Under the pieces are notes generated by a model, which ran no database searches, was not told the origin of the DNA, and saw only the letters and a list, made by a program, of their open reading frames with translations. A DNA stretch of 64,000 nt from an uncultured Pelagibacteraceae bacterium (GTDB lineage: Bacteria > Pseudomonadota > Alphaproteobacteria > Pelagibacterales > Pelagibacteraceae), in NCBI GenBank assembly GCA_902521805.1, contig CABYTL010000005.1, forward strand, positions 1 through 64,000, in the 5' to 3' direction. Position numbers and translations under genes: made by a program. Shown in pieces: positions 35,376 through 44,783 of the stretch. How positions within the stretch are numbered: the stretch's first letter is position 1; each line of letters starts with the position of its first letter.

Positions 35376-36488
35376 TACTGATGAAGCTTCATCAGAAGAT
35401 GAGGTTTTTGATCTGATTTTAGCTAAAGTTTCCTCACAATCATTAATTTGCTTTTTCATTAATTCTGGATTTTTTAAAAAATAAATAACAGAATTGTAAA
35501 TCTCTTTAGCATTACACTCTTTTTGTATTAATTCTGGAATTATTTCTTTGTTATTAATTATATTAATGATGTTAGCAAACTTTATTTTTACAAGCATTTT
35601 AACAATTAAAAAATTCAAAAAATTCATTTTATAGATGATTATAGAAGGAACATTAGCATTACAGATTTCAAGAGAAACTGTGCCAGATTTAGAAACTGCA
35701 AAAATAGATTCATTTAGTATTTGTTTTTTTATATTTTCATCAGAAATAACTTCAACATTATTCAGATTTACATTATTAATTTTTTCATTAATTAAATCTT
35801 TATTCTCATCGGTTGCATGAAATACAAAAGTAAAATTATCAAATTTTGTATTCATCATATTTATAAAATTTATTAATATAGGTAAAAGTAAATTTACTTC
35901 AGATGATCTACTTCCAGAGAAAAGAGAGATGATTTTTTTTTTATTTGATATGATGCTAGAAAGATCTATTTTATCTTTTGATACTTGTTCTAATAATGGA
36001 TGTCCCACAAAAGTATTTGGGATATTCTCTTTATCAAAATATTTTTTTTCAAAATCAAATAATAATAAAATATGATCTAAAAACTTTTTAAACTTTTTTA
36101 CTCTTCCCTCTCGCCATACCCATACTTGTGGAGCTACATAATGAACAGTTTTAATCTTACTATTTAAATTTTTAACTTTTTCAGCAATTCTTAATGTAAA
36201 ATCAGGACTATCAACACTAAACAAAATATCTGGGTTAAATTTTATTATCTCCTCTACAGTTTTATTTATTCTATTCTTTATTTTGAAAATATTTAAAAAA
36301 ACACTCGTGAAGCCAATGTAAGTGATTTCTTTAAGATCAAAAATAGATTTTATTCCCAATGAATCTAAATGTGTTCCACCAACACAAGAATACTCAATAT
36401 TTGGATTATTTTTTTGAAGTTTAGATATAACTTTAGAAGCAAGTTTATCTCCAGAAGGTTCACCAGTTAATATAAAAATTTTTTTCAT
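35352..36488 (-). CDS. lpxB: Lipid-A-disaccharide synthase
   Basis: LpxB joins UDP-diacylglucosamine and lipid X into the lipid A disaccharide at the inner membrane. The 378-aa GT-B glycosyltransferase starts with the diagnostic ILTGEPSGDKLASKVI, has PDILFSVDSPDFTLRIA near 90, VHYVAPQVWVWREGRVKK near 113, and a C-terminal GTVSLEICNANVPSIIIYK. It is the last gene of the long minus-strand run, starting with a 4-nt overlap to lpxI and ending in a 24-nt convergent overlap with gltX. Confidence 0.96.
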   Translation of the reverse strand: MKKIFILTGEPSGDKLASKVISKLQKNNPNIEYSCVGGTHLDSLGIKSIFDLKEITYIGFTSVFLNIFKIKNRINKTVEEIIKFNPDILFSVDSPDFTLRIAEKVKNLNSKIKTVHYVAPQVWVWREGRVKKFKKFLDHILLLFDFEKKYFDKENIPNTFVGHPLLEQVSKDKIDLSSIISNKKKIISLFSGSRSSEVNLLLPILINFINMMNTKFDNFTFVFHATDENKDLINEKINNVNLNNVEVISDENIKKQILNESIFAVSKSGTVSLEICNANVPSIIIYKMNFLNFLIVKMLVKIKFANIINIINNKEIIPELIQKECNAKEIYNSVIYFLKNPELMKKQINDCEETLAKIRSKTSSSDEASSVLTKFLIS

Positions 36489-37279
36489 TTTACTAAAATA
36501 AACATCTTGTTTTTATTGACAAAATCAATGCAGGCTTTTTTTTCTAAAAAAATATTTTGCTTTTTTTTAAGAACTATTCCTTTAAGTCCTGTAATCTTAC
36601 ATTGCTTAAAAGTATTTAAACCAACTGTTGGTAAATCTATTCTTAAATCTTGTTTCTTTTTTGGAAATTTAACTAAAACTCCTTGATTTCTAATTTTTTT
36701 ACTTCTGCTTTTTTCAAGCATTTTTTTTGTTCCACCTTTTCCTTCAATAGCAACAACTTTTTGATTTCTTACTACGACCCCTTGGCTAAAATTATATTGT
36801 TTTAGATTATTTAGTATTTTAATTGCTTTATTAATATCTAATATATCTTGTTTATTTGCTATAATCTTTGAGTGATTACCTTTTTTTAAAGATAACTCTG
36901 GATTGAATATTAATGAATTTACTGTTTTTATTTTGTTTTGAGCTAATATTTTAATGATTTCTTTAAGTATTGCTGCATCTCCAAGTTTAGATGCTTTGAT
37001 TATTCTAGGTATATAATAAATTCCCATAAAATCTAATCTAAGTTTTGAAAAGTTAGGCTTGTTTACTTTTCCTGCAAATAAGACTTTTTTACAGTTATTT
37101 TCCTTAAGAATATTAATGATTTTACCAAATTGACCAATGGATACTGAATAAGATTTGTTATCTTTTCTAAATTTTTTTGATTTCGATAGATCAATTATTA
37201 AATATTTAATTTTCTTTTTTTTAACAGTTTTAAGAATTTCCTTTGGAAAATCAGTATCACCAAAAATTAAACCAATCAT
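36485..37279 (-). CDS. lpxI: UDP-2,3-diacylglucosamine pyrophosphatase LpxI
   Basis: LpxI hydrolyses UDP-diacylglucosamine to lipid X, replacing LpxH in alphaproteobacteria. The 264-aa protein shows the family pattern: GLIFGDTDFPKEI, VSIGQFGKIINILKENNCK, FAGKVNKPNF near 70-80, the GVVVRNQKVVAIEGKGGT segment, and LRIDLPTVGLNTFKQC near 219, which includes the catalytic aspartate region. Its position between lpxA and lpxB is the classic clue for LpxI. It is lysine-rich, like most proteins in this window. The gap to lpxA is 1 nt. Confidence 0.93.
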   Translation of the reverse strand: MIGLIFGDTDFPKEILKTVKKKKIKYLIIDLSKSKKFRKDNKSYSVSIGQFGKIINILKENNCKKVLFAGKVNKPNFSKLRLDFMGIYYIPRIIKASKLGDAAILKEIIKILAQNKIKTVNSLIFNPELSLKKGNHSKIIANKQDILDINKAIKILNNLKQYNFSQGVVVRNQKVVAIEGKGGTKKMLEKSRSKKIRNQGVLVKFPKKKQDLRIDLPTVGLNTFKQCKITGLKGIVLKKKQNIFLEKKACIDFVNKNKMFILVK

Positions 37280-37280
37280 C

Positions 37281-38057
37281 TTAAGAATATGGTGTGCAAA
37301 TAGATCTTTTTTTATCTTTTGTTATAAAGTCAATTACATTCTTAACTAATGGATTCTCTTGAAAAGAACCATTTAATTTACTTATATTTTCATTGATATT
37401 TTTTGTAGCAAATATCTCCTTATAAGCTTCACTTAAACCTAAAATGTCTTTATTATCATACTTAGCTCTTCTTAATCCTATTAAGTTCAATCCTTGTAAT
37501 GAGTTTCTATTCCCAATTGATAATCCATATGGAATTACGTCATGCAGCACACCTGTCATCCCACCAATCATTGCCATTTTACCAATTCTTGTAAATTGTT
37601 GAACTGCAGAGTTCCCTCCTATAACAACATTATCTTCAATAATTGCATGTCCTCCCAGTGGAACATTATTTGCAATTATTACATTATTTCCAACCTGACA
37701 ATCATGAGCGATATGAGATGAGATCATAAATAAACAATTATTTCCAATAACTGTTTTACCACCGCCACCAACTGTACCTGGATTTATAGTCACGTATTCT
37801 CTTATTCTATTATTATCTCCTATTATCAAATTTGTAGATTCTCCATTATATTTTAAGTCTTGTGGATCGTTTATTGATACAAAAGGATAAATTTTATTTC
37901 CTTTACCAATTTTAACATTTCCTGAAATATTTACGTGAGATTGAATAATTGTACTTTCCCCAATCTCAACATTTGGGCCTATTACACAATAAGGTCCTAC
38001 TTGAACATTTTTATCTAATTTTGCTTTTGAATCAATGATTGCAGTTTTATCTATCAT
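37281..38057 (-). CDS. lpxA: UDP-N-acetylglucosamine acyltransferase
   Basis: LpxA adds the first acyl chain to UDP-GlcNAc in lipid A synthesis. The 258-aa protein is a left-handed beta-helix built from hexapeptide repeats such as VQVGPYCVIGPNVEIGE. The catalytic histidine lies in SSHIAHDCQVGNNVII near 118, and the C-terminal helical part contains LNLIGLRRAKYD. It overlaps lpxD by 4 nt and precedes lpxI by 1 nt. Length and repeat number are normal. Confidence 0.96.
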   Translation of the reverse strand: MIDKTAIIDSKAKLDKNVQVGPYCVIGPNVEIGESTIIQSHVNISGNVKIGKGNKIYPFVSINDPQDLKYNGESTNLIIGDNNRIREYVTINPGTVGGGGKTVIGNNCLFMISSHIAHDCQVGNNVIIANNVPLGGHAIIEDNVVIGGNSAVQQFTRIGKMAMIGGMTGVLHDVIPYGLSIGNRNSLQGLNLIGLRRAKYDNKDILGLSEAYKEIFATKNINENISKLNGSFQENPLVKNVIDFITKDKKRSICTPYS

Positions 38058-39034
38058 TTATTATCTTTTAAAAATTGTCTTAAATCTTTTGAGGGATATC
38101 CCATAACTTTACTATTGTCTGGAATGTCTTTAATCACTCCACTACCACCACCAATTTGAACATTATTTCCAATTTTAAGATGTCCTGAAATACCGGCTTG
38201 TCCTCCTATCATTACATTGTCGCCTAAAGTAGAACTTCCTGCAAAACCAACTTGTCCAGCAATGATGCAGTTGTTACCAATTTTATTATTATGTGCTACG
38301 TGAATTTGATTATCTAAATACGTATTTTTACCTATCACTGTGTTAGACATAGATCCTCTATCTATAGTAGATCCGCATCCAATTTCCGAATTTTCTCCAA
38401 TAATTACTATTCCTATATGAGGGTACCTGATGTTTTTATCTTTATTAGGAAAAAAACCAAATCCTTTTTTTCCAATAACACATCCATCAAGGACGTTTAC
38501 ATTATCTTCAATAATTGAATTTCTAATTATAACATTAGATCCTATTGAACAGTTAGATCCAATATTAACATTTTTTTCTATAATTGAATTATGACCTATT
38601 GAACAATTTTTTCCTATTATTACGTTTGAACCAATTAAAACATTTTGTCCATGATTTATATTATTCTCAAATTTTAAGTCCTCAATTTTCTTTGCTGAAT
38701 TATCAAAATCATCATTTATAGAATCTGGATAAAACTTAGAAGTTATTTTAGATAAAGCTAATAATACATTTTCAACTAAAATAACTTTACAACTATCAGG
38801 TAAGTAACTTGATAGATTTTTAAGTGTTAAACAGTAAGTTGCTTTAGTTTTAGATGCCATTGAATGATAAATTTTTTTATGAAAAAAAGTCAGATGACCT
38901 TCCTTAGCAGAATTCAAATCTCCTATATCATAAACTAAATCATCTTTAAAATTTATCTTTTCGTATAATTTTTGATCTTTTAAAATATCTAAGATTTTAA
39001 GAGGTCCATGATTTTTAAAAAAAGGGTTATTCAC
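38054..39034 (-). CDS. lpxD: UDP-3-O-acylglucosamine N-acyltransferase
   Basis: LpxD adds the amide-linked acyl chain to the glucosamine precursor of lipid A. The 326-aa protein has an N-terminal uridine-binding domain (about 1-105) containing AKEGHLTFFHKKIYH, then about ten hexapeptide turns (IGSNVIIGKNCSIG and similar), with the catalytic His in IHVAHNNKIGNNCI near 243 and the ending DIPDNSKVMGYPSKD. It starts 48 nt after fabZ, the largest spacer in this lipid A block. That spacer holds a long inverted repeat. Confidence 0.96.
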   Translation of the reverse strand: MNNPFFKNHGPLKILDILKDQKLYEKINFKDDLVYDIGDLNSAKEGHLTFFHKKIYHSMASKTKATYCLTLKNLSSYLPDSCKVILVENVLLALSKITSKFYPDSINDDFDNSAKKIEDLKFENNINHGQNVLIGSNVIIGKNCSIGHNSIIEKNVNIGSNCSIGSNVIIRNSIIEDNVNVLDGCVIGKKGFGFFPNKDKNIRYPHIGIVIIGENSEIGCGSTIDRGSMSNTVIGKNTYLDNQIHVAHNNKIGNNCIIAGQVGFAGSSTLGDNVMIGGQAGISGHLKIGNNVQIGGGSGVIKDIPDNSKVMGYPSKDLRQFLKDNK

Positions 39035-39077
39035 AATTTGTTAATATCAAAATATTTAAATATTGATTATCAACAAT
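39035..39077. repeat. Long imperfect inverted repeat filling the fabZ-lpxD spacer
   Basis: The spacer folds on itself from AATTTGTT at its left edge to AACAATT at its right, through ATATCAA / TTGAT and a central ATATTTAAATAT. A few bulges interrupt it. It is nearly all A/T, and no T-tract follows, so it is not a standard terminator. It may be a processing or stability element, or a rearrangement scar. Confidence 0.55.
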
Positions 39078-39082
39078 TATTT

Positions 39083-39529
39083 CTAATTATTTTTATCTAC
39101 AATTGTTGCAGACCATTGAGCATCAGCCATTCTTTTTCCCTGAACAAAAGCCTCACCTTTATATTTCCATACTCTTCCATGAGACCTTACGGCTTCAATT
39201 TTTAACTCAAGTTTACAATCAGGAACAACTGGATTTCTAAATCTTGCTTTTTCAACACTCATTAAAAAAACTAATTTATCCTCAAATTCTTTTCTATCAA
39301 TTCCATGAGCAGTAAGCGCTGCTGCTGCTTGGCCAAATGCCTCAACAATAAGAACACCAGGCACTACTGGATTATTTGGAAAATGACCATTAACAAAAAA
39401 AGCATCTTTTTTTACGTACATTATGGCTGTTGCTGATTTAAGTTTTACAATGTTGGTTAATTCATCTATTAATAACATTGGTTCTCGATGTGGAATTAGA
39501 TTAGCTATTTCGGATTTATTCAATTTCAT
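39083..39529 (-). CDS. fabZ: 3-hydroxyacyl-ACP dehydratase FabZ
   Basis: FabZ dehydrates 3-hydroxyacyl-ACP in fatty acid synthesis and competes with LpxA/LpxD for that substrate. The 148-aa hot-dog fold begins with IANLIPHREPMLLIDEL and has the catalytic His in NGHFPNNPVVPGVLIVEA, with the Glu of the same stretch completing the active site. The RFRNPVVPDCKLELKIE segment is typical. It lies 2 nt after skp and before lpxD. The more common alphaproteobacterial order puts lpxD first. Confidence 0.96.
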   Translation of the reverse strand: MKLNKSEIANLIPHREPMLLIDELTNIVKLKSATAIMYVKKDAFFVNGHFPNNPVVPGVLIVEAFGQAAAALTAHGIDRKEFEDKLVFLMSVEKARFRNPVVPDCKLELKIEAVRSHGRVWKYKGEAFVQGKRMADAQWSATIVDKNN

Positions 39530-39531
39530 TT

Positions 39532-40053
39532 TTATTTTATCAATTTGACGTTATTTGAGTTTATAATTTTTAAAATTTCATCTGTGATGTCTAATTTTTT
39601 TGAGCCGAGTAAAATATCTTCTTTTTTAATAATAATATCTATTGAATTTTTAGTTGAATAATCATTTAAAATTTTTCTTAATTCTTTAGAAAAATTGGAT
39701 CTTACTTCTCTTCTTAGATTATTAATTTCTTTCTTTTGAATTTCAACTTTTTTATTAAATTCTTTTATCTCATCATCAATTTCAGTAAATTTTTCATTAT
39801 AATCGGTCTCTGATAAAATATTTTTCTGTTTTATCAATTTATCTTTTTTTATATCAACATCTTTTTTAAATTGATTTAAATTATTTTCTAATATTTTAAT
39901 TTTTTTTTCTATAGATGTATTTGCTTTATTGCCTGAAACAGAATTATTAAAAACATAATTAACATTCAAATAGACAATCTTATCATTTGCAAATATAAAA
40001 TTATCAAGATTTATTATTGAGAATATTAAAAGTATATAAACAAAAAATTTCAT
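39532..40053 (-). CDS. skp: OmpH/Skp-like periplasmic chaperone
   Basis: Skp holds unfolded outer-membrane proteins on their way to BamA. The 173-aa product has a signal peptide (hydrophobic residues 3-22, cleavage near FANDK). A short N-terminal beta-strand (IVYLNVNYVF) follows, then a long, highly charged alpha-helical coiled region (about 45-125) rich in Lys/Glu/Asp that forms the tentacles. The C-terminal ILNDYSTKNSIDIIIKKEDI closes the body domain. Sequence identity is low, as always for Skp, but position between bamA and the lipid A genes is diagnostic. It overlaps bamA by one base. Confidence 0.88.
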   Translation of the reverse strand: MKFFVYILLIFSIINLDNFIFANDKIVYLNVNYVFNNSVSGNKANTSIEKKIKILENNLNQFKKDVDIKKDKLIKQKNILSETDYNEKFTEIDDEIKEFNKKVEIQKKEINNLRREVRSNFSKELRKILNDYSTKNSIDIIIKKEDILLGSKKLDITDEILKIINSNNVKLIK

Positions 40054-42302
40054 TAAAAGGTTGTTCCAAGATTGAACCTAAAAGTTTCAGTTTTATCCGA
40101 TGAAGCTTTTGTGATTGGTTGAGTAAATGAAAAACTTAATGGACCAACTGGTGTTAAAACATTTAATCCAATTCCTGTTGAACTTCTAATTTTTGAATTA
40201 TCAAGTGAACTATCATAATCAACGCCCCAGACATTTGCTATATCAATAAAATAATTAAAATCAAAGTTCTCTAAAGTCGTTAATATTCCGGGAATGTTGG
40301 TAGAGAGATTTAAAGTGGAAATATAGTTTCCACCTATATAATCATTATTGTCAACTGGGCCAACTTTACCTTTCTCAAAACCACGAAGCCTATTATATGG
40401 TACATTTGCTCTTTTAGAAACTCTTACATCTGATCCATCAAAACCATTTATTGCTCTCAAATACAAACTTGCTCTTCCTACCATTTCTGATGATTCATTT
40501 AATTCTTTGTAGCTAGTATAAATTAATGTGTTTGAAACTTCGTTGTTTTCTGCAACAACTGGTAGCTCTTGATAAAATGTAGTTAAAGAGCCTTTTTTTG
40601 TGTTGTATGAAGAGTCCCTAATATCGTAATCTAATCCATAATTAAAATAAAAATCTGTATAACTACCTTCTTGTTTTTTTATATTACTCGACGCCGTGTT
40701 ATTTGTTGATAAATCCTCAATCATAAAATCTATTTCGGGACTAAAAAAAAGATTTTCATATTGTTCATATTTTGTACCTACAGAGAAACCTATTTCATCA
40801 GTTTCATAACCATATAAGGATAAAAAATCACTATTAATAGATTTTAAAGAGGTAAAAAGGGTATTATCTGTATAAGCAAAATTAGGTTTAGAATATACGA
40901 TCTCTCCCTTTATCGAGTCTTCGGATAATTCAAAATTAGTATTTAAATTAATTCCTTTGCCAAGAAAATTTCTCTCTATTATGCCACCACCTGTTACAAC
41001 ACCATCAGTTCCTACTCCAGCGGCTAAAGATATTTCACCAGTTGGTTGTTCTTCAACTGTAATATCAACTACTTTTAGATTCTCATTCGATCCATCTTTA
41101 ATATCTGACTTAACATTTTTAAAAATTCTTAGTGATCTTATATCATTTAAAGATTTATTGAATAAAAGATTATTAAGTGGATCTCCTTCATCTACAATTA
41201 ATTTATTCCTTATAACTTCCTCTATTGTTGAATAATTTCCAAGAATATTTATTCTTTCAACATAATATTTGTTTGAGTCAGAAACAATAAAATTTAAATT
41301 TAATTTATTCCCATTAATAATTTCCTCTTGAACTTTAGCGTCAATGAAATCATACAAACGATTCGAGGCTATTAGTTCAATCTCATTTAAAATATTATTT
41401 ATAACTTTGAGAGAATAATTTTTATTAATACTTTTTTCAAAAATATCATTAATATTTTCAAAATCATCTTTGATATAGTCTTCTGGTAATTTTAATGTTA
41501 AACTGTTAATTAAAAATTTATTTCCTGCATCTATATTATATGTAAGATTAAAAGATGAATTTTTTTTATTCAATTCAACAAAATTATCTAAAATTTTGAC
41601 ATTATAAAAACCTCTATTTTTATAAAAATTTTCTAATAATCTTTTATCCAAATCAATTAAATTTTGATTTAGAAATACTTTATTAGATATAAATTTCCAA
41701 AATTTATGTTCTTCAGAAGCGATAATTTCTAGTAACTTTTTATCTTTAAATTTTTTGTTACCAATAAATGAAATATTCTTAATTTTAGCTTTTTCACCTA
41801 AGTCAATATCTATATTCAATCTGATAGTGTTTAGATTCTCATTTTTGGCAATACTTGTTTTGATACTAGAAAAATAATAACCATTTGTTTTCAGTATATT
41901 ATTGATCAAGCTCACATCTTTATTTAAATAAAATTCATTAAATGAAACTCTCTCTTTCAAATAAATATTTTCACTGATAAATTCTAAAAAACTTTTCTTT
42001 TTTACTCCTGTTATTTCTAACTCTTCAATTATCGGATTCTCATTTAAATCAATTATAAGTTTATTATTTTCGAATGATATACTGATATCTTCAAAAAAAT
42101 TTGTGTCGTAAAGATTTTTGATAGATTTATTTATTAAATCATCATTAATCTCATTTCCAATATCTAATTTACTAAAAACTATGACAGATTCTTTTGAAAA
42201 TCTCTTGTTACCATTAACCTCAATTTCATTAATTATTTGAGAAAATAATAATGTCGAAGATAGAAAAAATATTATTAGAGTTTTGACTATTAATTTTGAC
42301 AT
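40053..42302 (-). CDS. bamA: Outer membrane protein assembly factor BamA
   Basis: BamA inserts beta-barrel proteins into the outer membrane. The 749-aa precursor has a signal peptide (MSKLIVKTLIIFFLSSTLLFSQ covers residues 1-22 with cleavage near 22). Five POTRA-like repeats follow, to about residue 410, recognisable by INEIEVNGNKRFSKESV and later VERINILGNYSTIEEVIRNK. The C-terminal barrel carries RVSKRANVPYNRLRGFEKG (the L6 VRGF-like loop, here LRGF) and ends in phenylalanine (RFNLGTTF), the usual outer-membrane signal. It begins 11 nt after dxr; the protease gene rseP that often separates them is absent. Confidence 0.95.
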   Translation of the reverse strand: MSKLIVKTLIIFFLSSTLLFSQIINEIEVNGNKRFSKESVIVFSKLDIGNEINDDLINKSIKNLYDTNFFEDISISFENNKLIIDLNENPIIEELEITGVKKKSFLEFISENIYLKERVSFNEFYLNKDVSLINNILKTNGYYFSSIKTSIAKNENLNTIRLNIDIDLGEKAKIKNISFIGNKKFKDKKLLEIIASEEHKFWKFISNKVFLNQNLIDLDKRLLENFYKNRGFYNVKILDNFVELNKKNSSFNLTYNIDAGNKFLINSLTLKLPEDYIKDDFENINDIFEKSINKNYSLKVINNILNEIELIASNRLYDFIDAKVQEEIINGNKLNLNFIVSDSNKYYVERINILGNYSTIEEVIRNKLIVDEGDPLNNLLFNKSLNDIRSLRIFKNVKSDIKDGSNENLKVVDITVEEQPTGEISLAAGVGTDGVVTGGGIIERNFLGKGINLNTNFELSEDSIKGEIVYSKPNFAYTDNTLFTSLKSINSDFLSLYGYETDEIGFSVGTKYEQYENLFFSPEIDFMIEDLSTNNTASSNIKKQEGSYTDFYFNYGLDYDIRDSSYNTKKGSLTTFYQELPVVAENNEVSNTLIYTSYKELNESSEMVGRASLYLRAINGFDGSDVRVSKRANVPYNRLRGFEKGKVGPVDNNDYIGGNYISTLNLSTNIPGILTTLENFDFNYFIDIANVWGVDYDSSLDNSKIRSSTGIGLNVLTPVGPLSFSFTQPITKASSDKTETFRFNLGTTF

Positions 42303-42313
42303 AAAAATTAACC

Positions 42314-43480
42314 TTATATACCTAAAATATCTAATTTTAAACTCACATATTCCCTAGTTTTATAGATATCATTAATATTTTTGATAGGTATTTTTTTTAG
42401 TTTAGTAAAATTACTATGATTTGAATATCTACAAATTGATCTTATTAATGTTAAAAAGTTTATCTTATTTTCTAGAAATTTTTTTACGAAATAATCGTTA
42501 ATTGTAACTAGTGCAGTCTCATATAAAGAATTTATATTTGGTAAAGAATTTAAAATTTTAATTGTTGGAAATTTGTTATGGTTAATTTTTCTGAAATCTA
42601 AATTATTTAAAATATTTAAATTTAAATTTTTAGAAGTAATTTTTTTTGAGATATTATAATATATAGAATTATGAATTGGTATTTTCATATCTGGATCATG
42701 TGCCAAAATTTTTATTTGACCATTGTTAAATTTAATCAAAGCGTGAATGTATGATTTTGGGTGAATTAAAATCGAAATTTTTTTATAATTAATATTAAAG
42801 ATATTTTTAGCTTCTATTACTTCAAATACCTTGTTCATCATTGTTGCAGAATCAATTGATATTTTTTTTCCCATTCTCCAGTTAGGATGTTTTAAAGCAT
42901 CTTTAACTGATACATTTAATAATTTTGAGTTTGAATAATCTAAAAAAGGACCTCCAGAAGCAGTAATATAAATTTTTTCGATTGTATCTATTTTCTTATA
43001 TTTGATAATTTCAGATATTGAAAAATGTTCAGAGTCTATTGGAATAAAATTTGTTTTAAACTTTTTTAATTTTTTTGTAATCAACCCCCATCCACAAATT
43101 AAAGATTCTTTATTAACTACAGCTATATTTTGAGAATATTCTATCAATTTTAAAGTTGGTTTTAATCCATCTAAACCAATTATTGAAATCATCCCATAAT
43201 AAATTTTATGTTTACTTAAAATCTTATCTAATATTGAAAAAGAATTGTGTATTTTAATATTTAATTTTTTATATTTTTTTTTTGCATTTAAAAATTTTTT
43301 CTGATCATTAATTATAATATTTTTGACTTTAAATTCTTTTGCTTGTTGGATAATTTTCGCAACATTGCCATTTGTAGATAACAATTTGATTTGAAAATTT
43401 ATTTTGTCTTTTCTTAAGACAGATAAAGTATTTTTGCCAATAGAACCTGTGGAGCCCAATATTACAATATTTTTTCTCAT
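42314..43480 (-). CDS. dxr: 1-deoxy-D-xylulose 5-phosphate reductoisomerase
   Basis: Dxr makes methylerythritol phosphate, the first committed step of the pathway continued by IspDF elsewhere in the window. The 388-aa enzyme has the NADPH-binding ILGSTGSIGKNTLSVL at the start, IPIDSEHFSISEII near 148, the substrate-binding ASGGPFLDYSN near 177, HPNWRMGKKISIDSATMMNK near 197-216, and a C-terminal helical domain. It overlaps cdsA by 4 nt. The active-site residues appear intact. The later part is more divergent and lysine/asparagine-rich. Confidence 0.96.
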   Translation of the reverse strand: MRKNIVILGSTGSIGKNTLSVLRKDKINFQIKLLSTNGNVAKIIQQAKEFKVKNIIINDQKKFLNAKKKYKKLNIKIHNSFSILDKILSKHKIYYGMISIIGLDGLKPTLKLIEYSQNIAVVNKESLICGWGLITKKLKKFKTNFIPIDSEHFSISEIIKYKKIDTIEKIYITASGGPFLDYSNSKLLNVSVKDALKHPNWRMGKKISIDSATMMNKVFEVIEAKNIFNINYKKISILIHPKSYIHALIKFNNGQIKILAHDPDMKIPIHNSIYYNISKKITSKNLNLNILNNLDFRKINHNKFPTIKILNSLPNINSLYETALVTINDYFVKKFLENKINFLTLIRSICRYSNHSNFTKLKKIPIKNINDIYKTREYVSLKLDILGI

Positions 43481-44109
43481 AATAAAATTGATACAACTAA
43501 ATATATACTGGGGAAAACAAAAATCATTCCATCTATTCTATCCAATATGCCACCATGTCCAGGTAAGATATTCCCTGTATTTTTAATTTTATATAATCTT
43601 TTAAAATAAGAAATTATTAAATCTCCAGCTTGGCTTAAACCTGAAATTAGTATTACTATGAGAATAAATTCCAATTGATTTGCATCAATTACACCTGGTT
43701 CATAAACAGAAATAAATAAATTGGAAAAAATTGTTGCTAATAAAAAACTTCCCATCATACCAGTATAGGTTTTGTTTGGACTTATTTTAATCAATCTTGG
43801 ACCTTTAAATAATTTTCCAAAAATATATCCACCTAAATCAGTTGAGATACATACAATTACGATTGTAAAAAAATATACTAAATCTTTTTCCCTAAGAAAA
43901 TATGTTGAATAAAAAGAAAATATTAAAAAAAATATTCCAAACACTCTTAATTCCATATTTTTAGCCATCTTTAACCATTCATATGATGAGATGATAAAAA
44001 TAATTGTAAGAAAAGAAATAAAGAAAAGTGACCCTTTAATTATTAGAAAAAATGATAAAGGTATTAAAATTACTGAACTTAATATTCTTTTCTGGAGTTC
44101 TAATGTCAT
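43477..44109 (-). CDS. cdsA: Phosphatidate cytidylyltransferase
   Basis: CdsA makes CDP-diacylglycerol, the precursor of all phospholipids and the starting point for the pathway that PgpA serves. The 210-aa membrane protein has about six hydrophobic helices and ends with the family signature GDLIISYFKRLYKIK followed by PGHGGILDRIDGMIFVFP. It is shorter at the N-terminus than many homologues (about 260-280 aa), as often seen in reduced genomes. Stop and start overlaps with uppS (1 nt) and dxr (4 nt) indicate a single operon. Confidence 0.94.
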   Translation of the reverse strand: MTLELQKRILSSVILIPLSFFLIIKGSLFFISFLTIIFIISSYEWLKMAKNMELRVFGIFFLIFSFYSTYFLREKDLVYFFTIVIVCISTDLGGYIFGKLFKGPRLIKISPNKTYTGMMGSFLLATIFSNLFISVYEPGVIDANQLEFILIVILISGLSQAGDLIISYFKRLYKIKNTGNILPGHGGILDRIDGMIFVFPSIYLVVSILL

Positions 44110-44783
44110 TATATTTTTCCAAAATTTCTTTTTATATTTCTGTATTTATTCAATATTCTATTATAATCTTTTTGATTAAAATCAGGCCAAAATTTTTTTT
44201 CAAAAAAAATTTCTGAATAAGCAAGTTGCCATAATAAAAAATTACTTAATCTTTTTGTATTTCCAGTTCTAATCAATAAGTCTGGGTCTGGTGTCTTATA
44301 TGTTTGTAAATATCTGTTGATATTTTTTTCTGAGATTTTTTTTTTATCTTTTTTAATATTCTTAAATGCATTTATCAATTCAAATTTTGAACCATAATTA
44401 AGTGCAAGATTAATTTGCAATTTTGTATTTTTAGATGTTTTTTTTTCTGATTGGTTCAAAATATTATTCAACTTTTTAGAAAAATTTTTTACTCCAATTA
44501 TTTTTAATTTTATATTTTGATTATTTAATTCTTCGATTTTATTTATTAAAAAAGTTTCTAATAATTTAAATAGATAATTAATTTCTTTTTTAGGTCTTCT
44601 CCAATTTTCTGTTGAAAATGCATATAATGTTAAAAATTTTATCCTGTGTTTTATCGTTTCTTTAATTATTTTTTCAACTGTATCTAGGCCTGCTCTATGT
44701 CCAGCATTTCTTGAATTTTTATTTTTTAATCCCCATCTACCATTACCATCCATTATAATGGCTACGTGACTTAAAGGATTCAT
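44109..44783 (-). CDS. uppS: Undecaprenyl pyrophosphate synthase
   Basis: UppS elongates farnesyl pyrophosphate to the C55 lipid carrier used for peptidoglycan and surface polysaccharide. The 224-aa protein begins with VAIIMDGNGRWG (catalytic Asp at residue 12), followed by the RNAGHRAGLDTVEKII segment, LYAFSTENWRRPKKE near 69, and the C-terminal DLLIRTGNTKRLSNFLLWQL. It overlaps frr by 4 nt and cdsA by one base. Confidence 0.96.
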   Translation of the reverse strand: MNPLSHVAIIMDGNGRWGLKNKNSRNAGHRAGLDTVEKIIKETIKHRIKFLTLYAFSTENWRRPKKEINYLFKLLETFLINKIEELNNQNIKLKIIGVKNFSKKLNNILNQSEKKTSKNTKLQINLALNYGSKFELINAFKNIKKDKKKISEKNINRYLQTYKTPDPDLLIRTGNTKRLSNFLLWQLAYSEIFFEKKFWPDFNQKDYNRILNKYRNIKRNFGKI

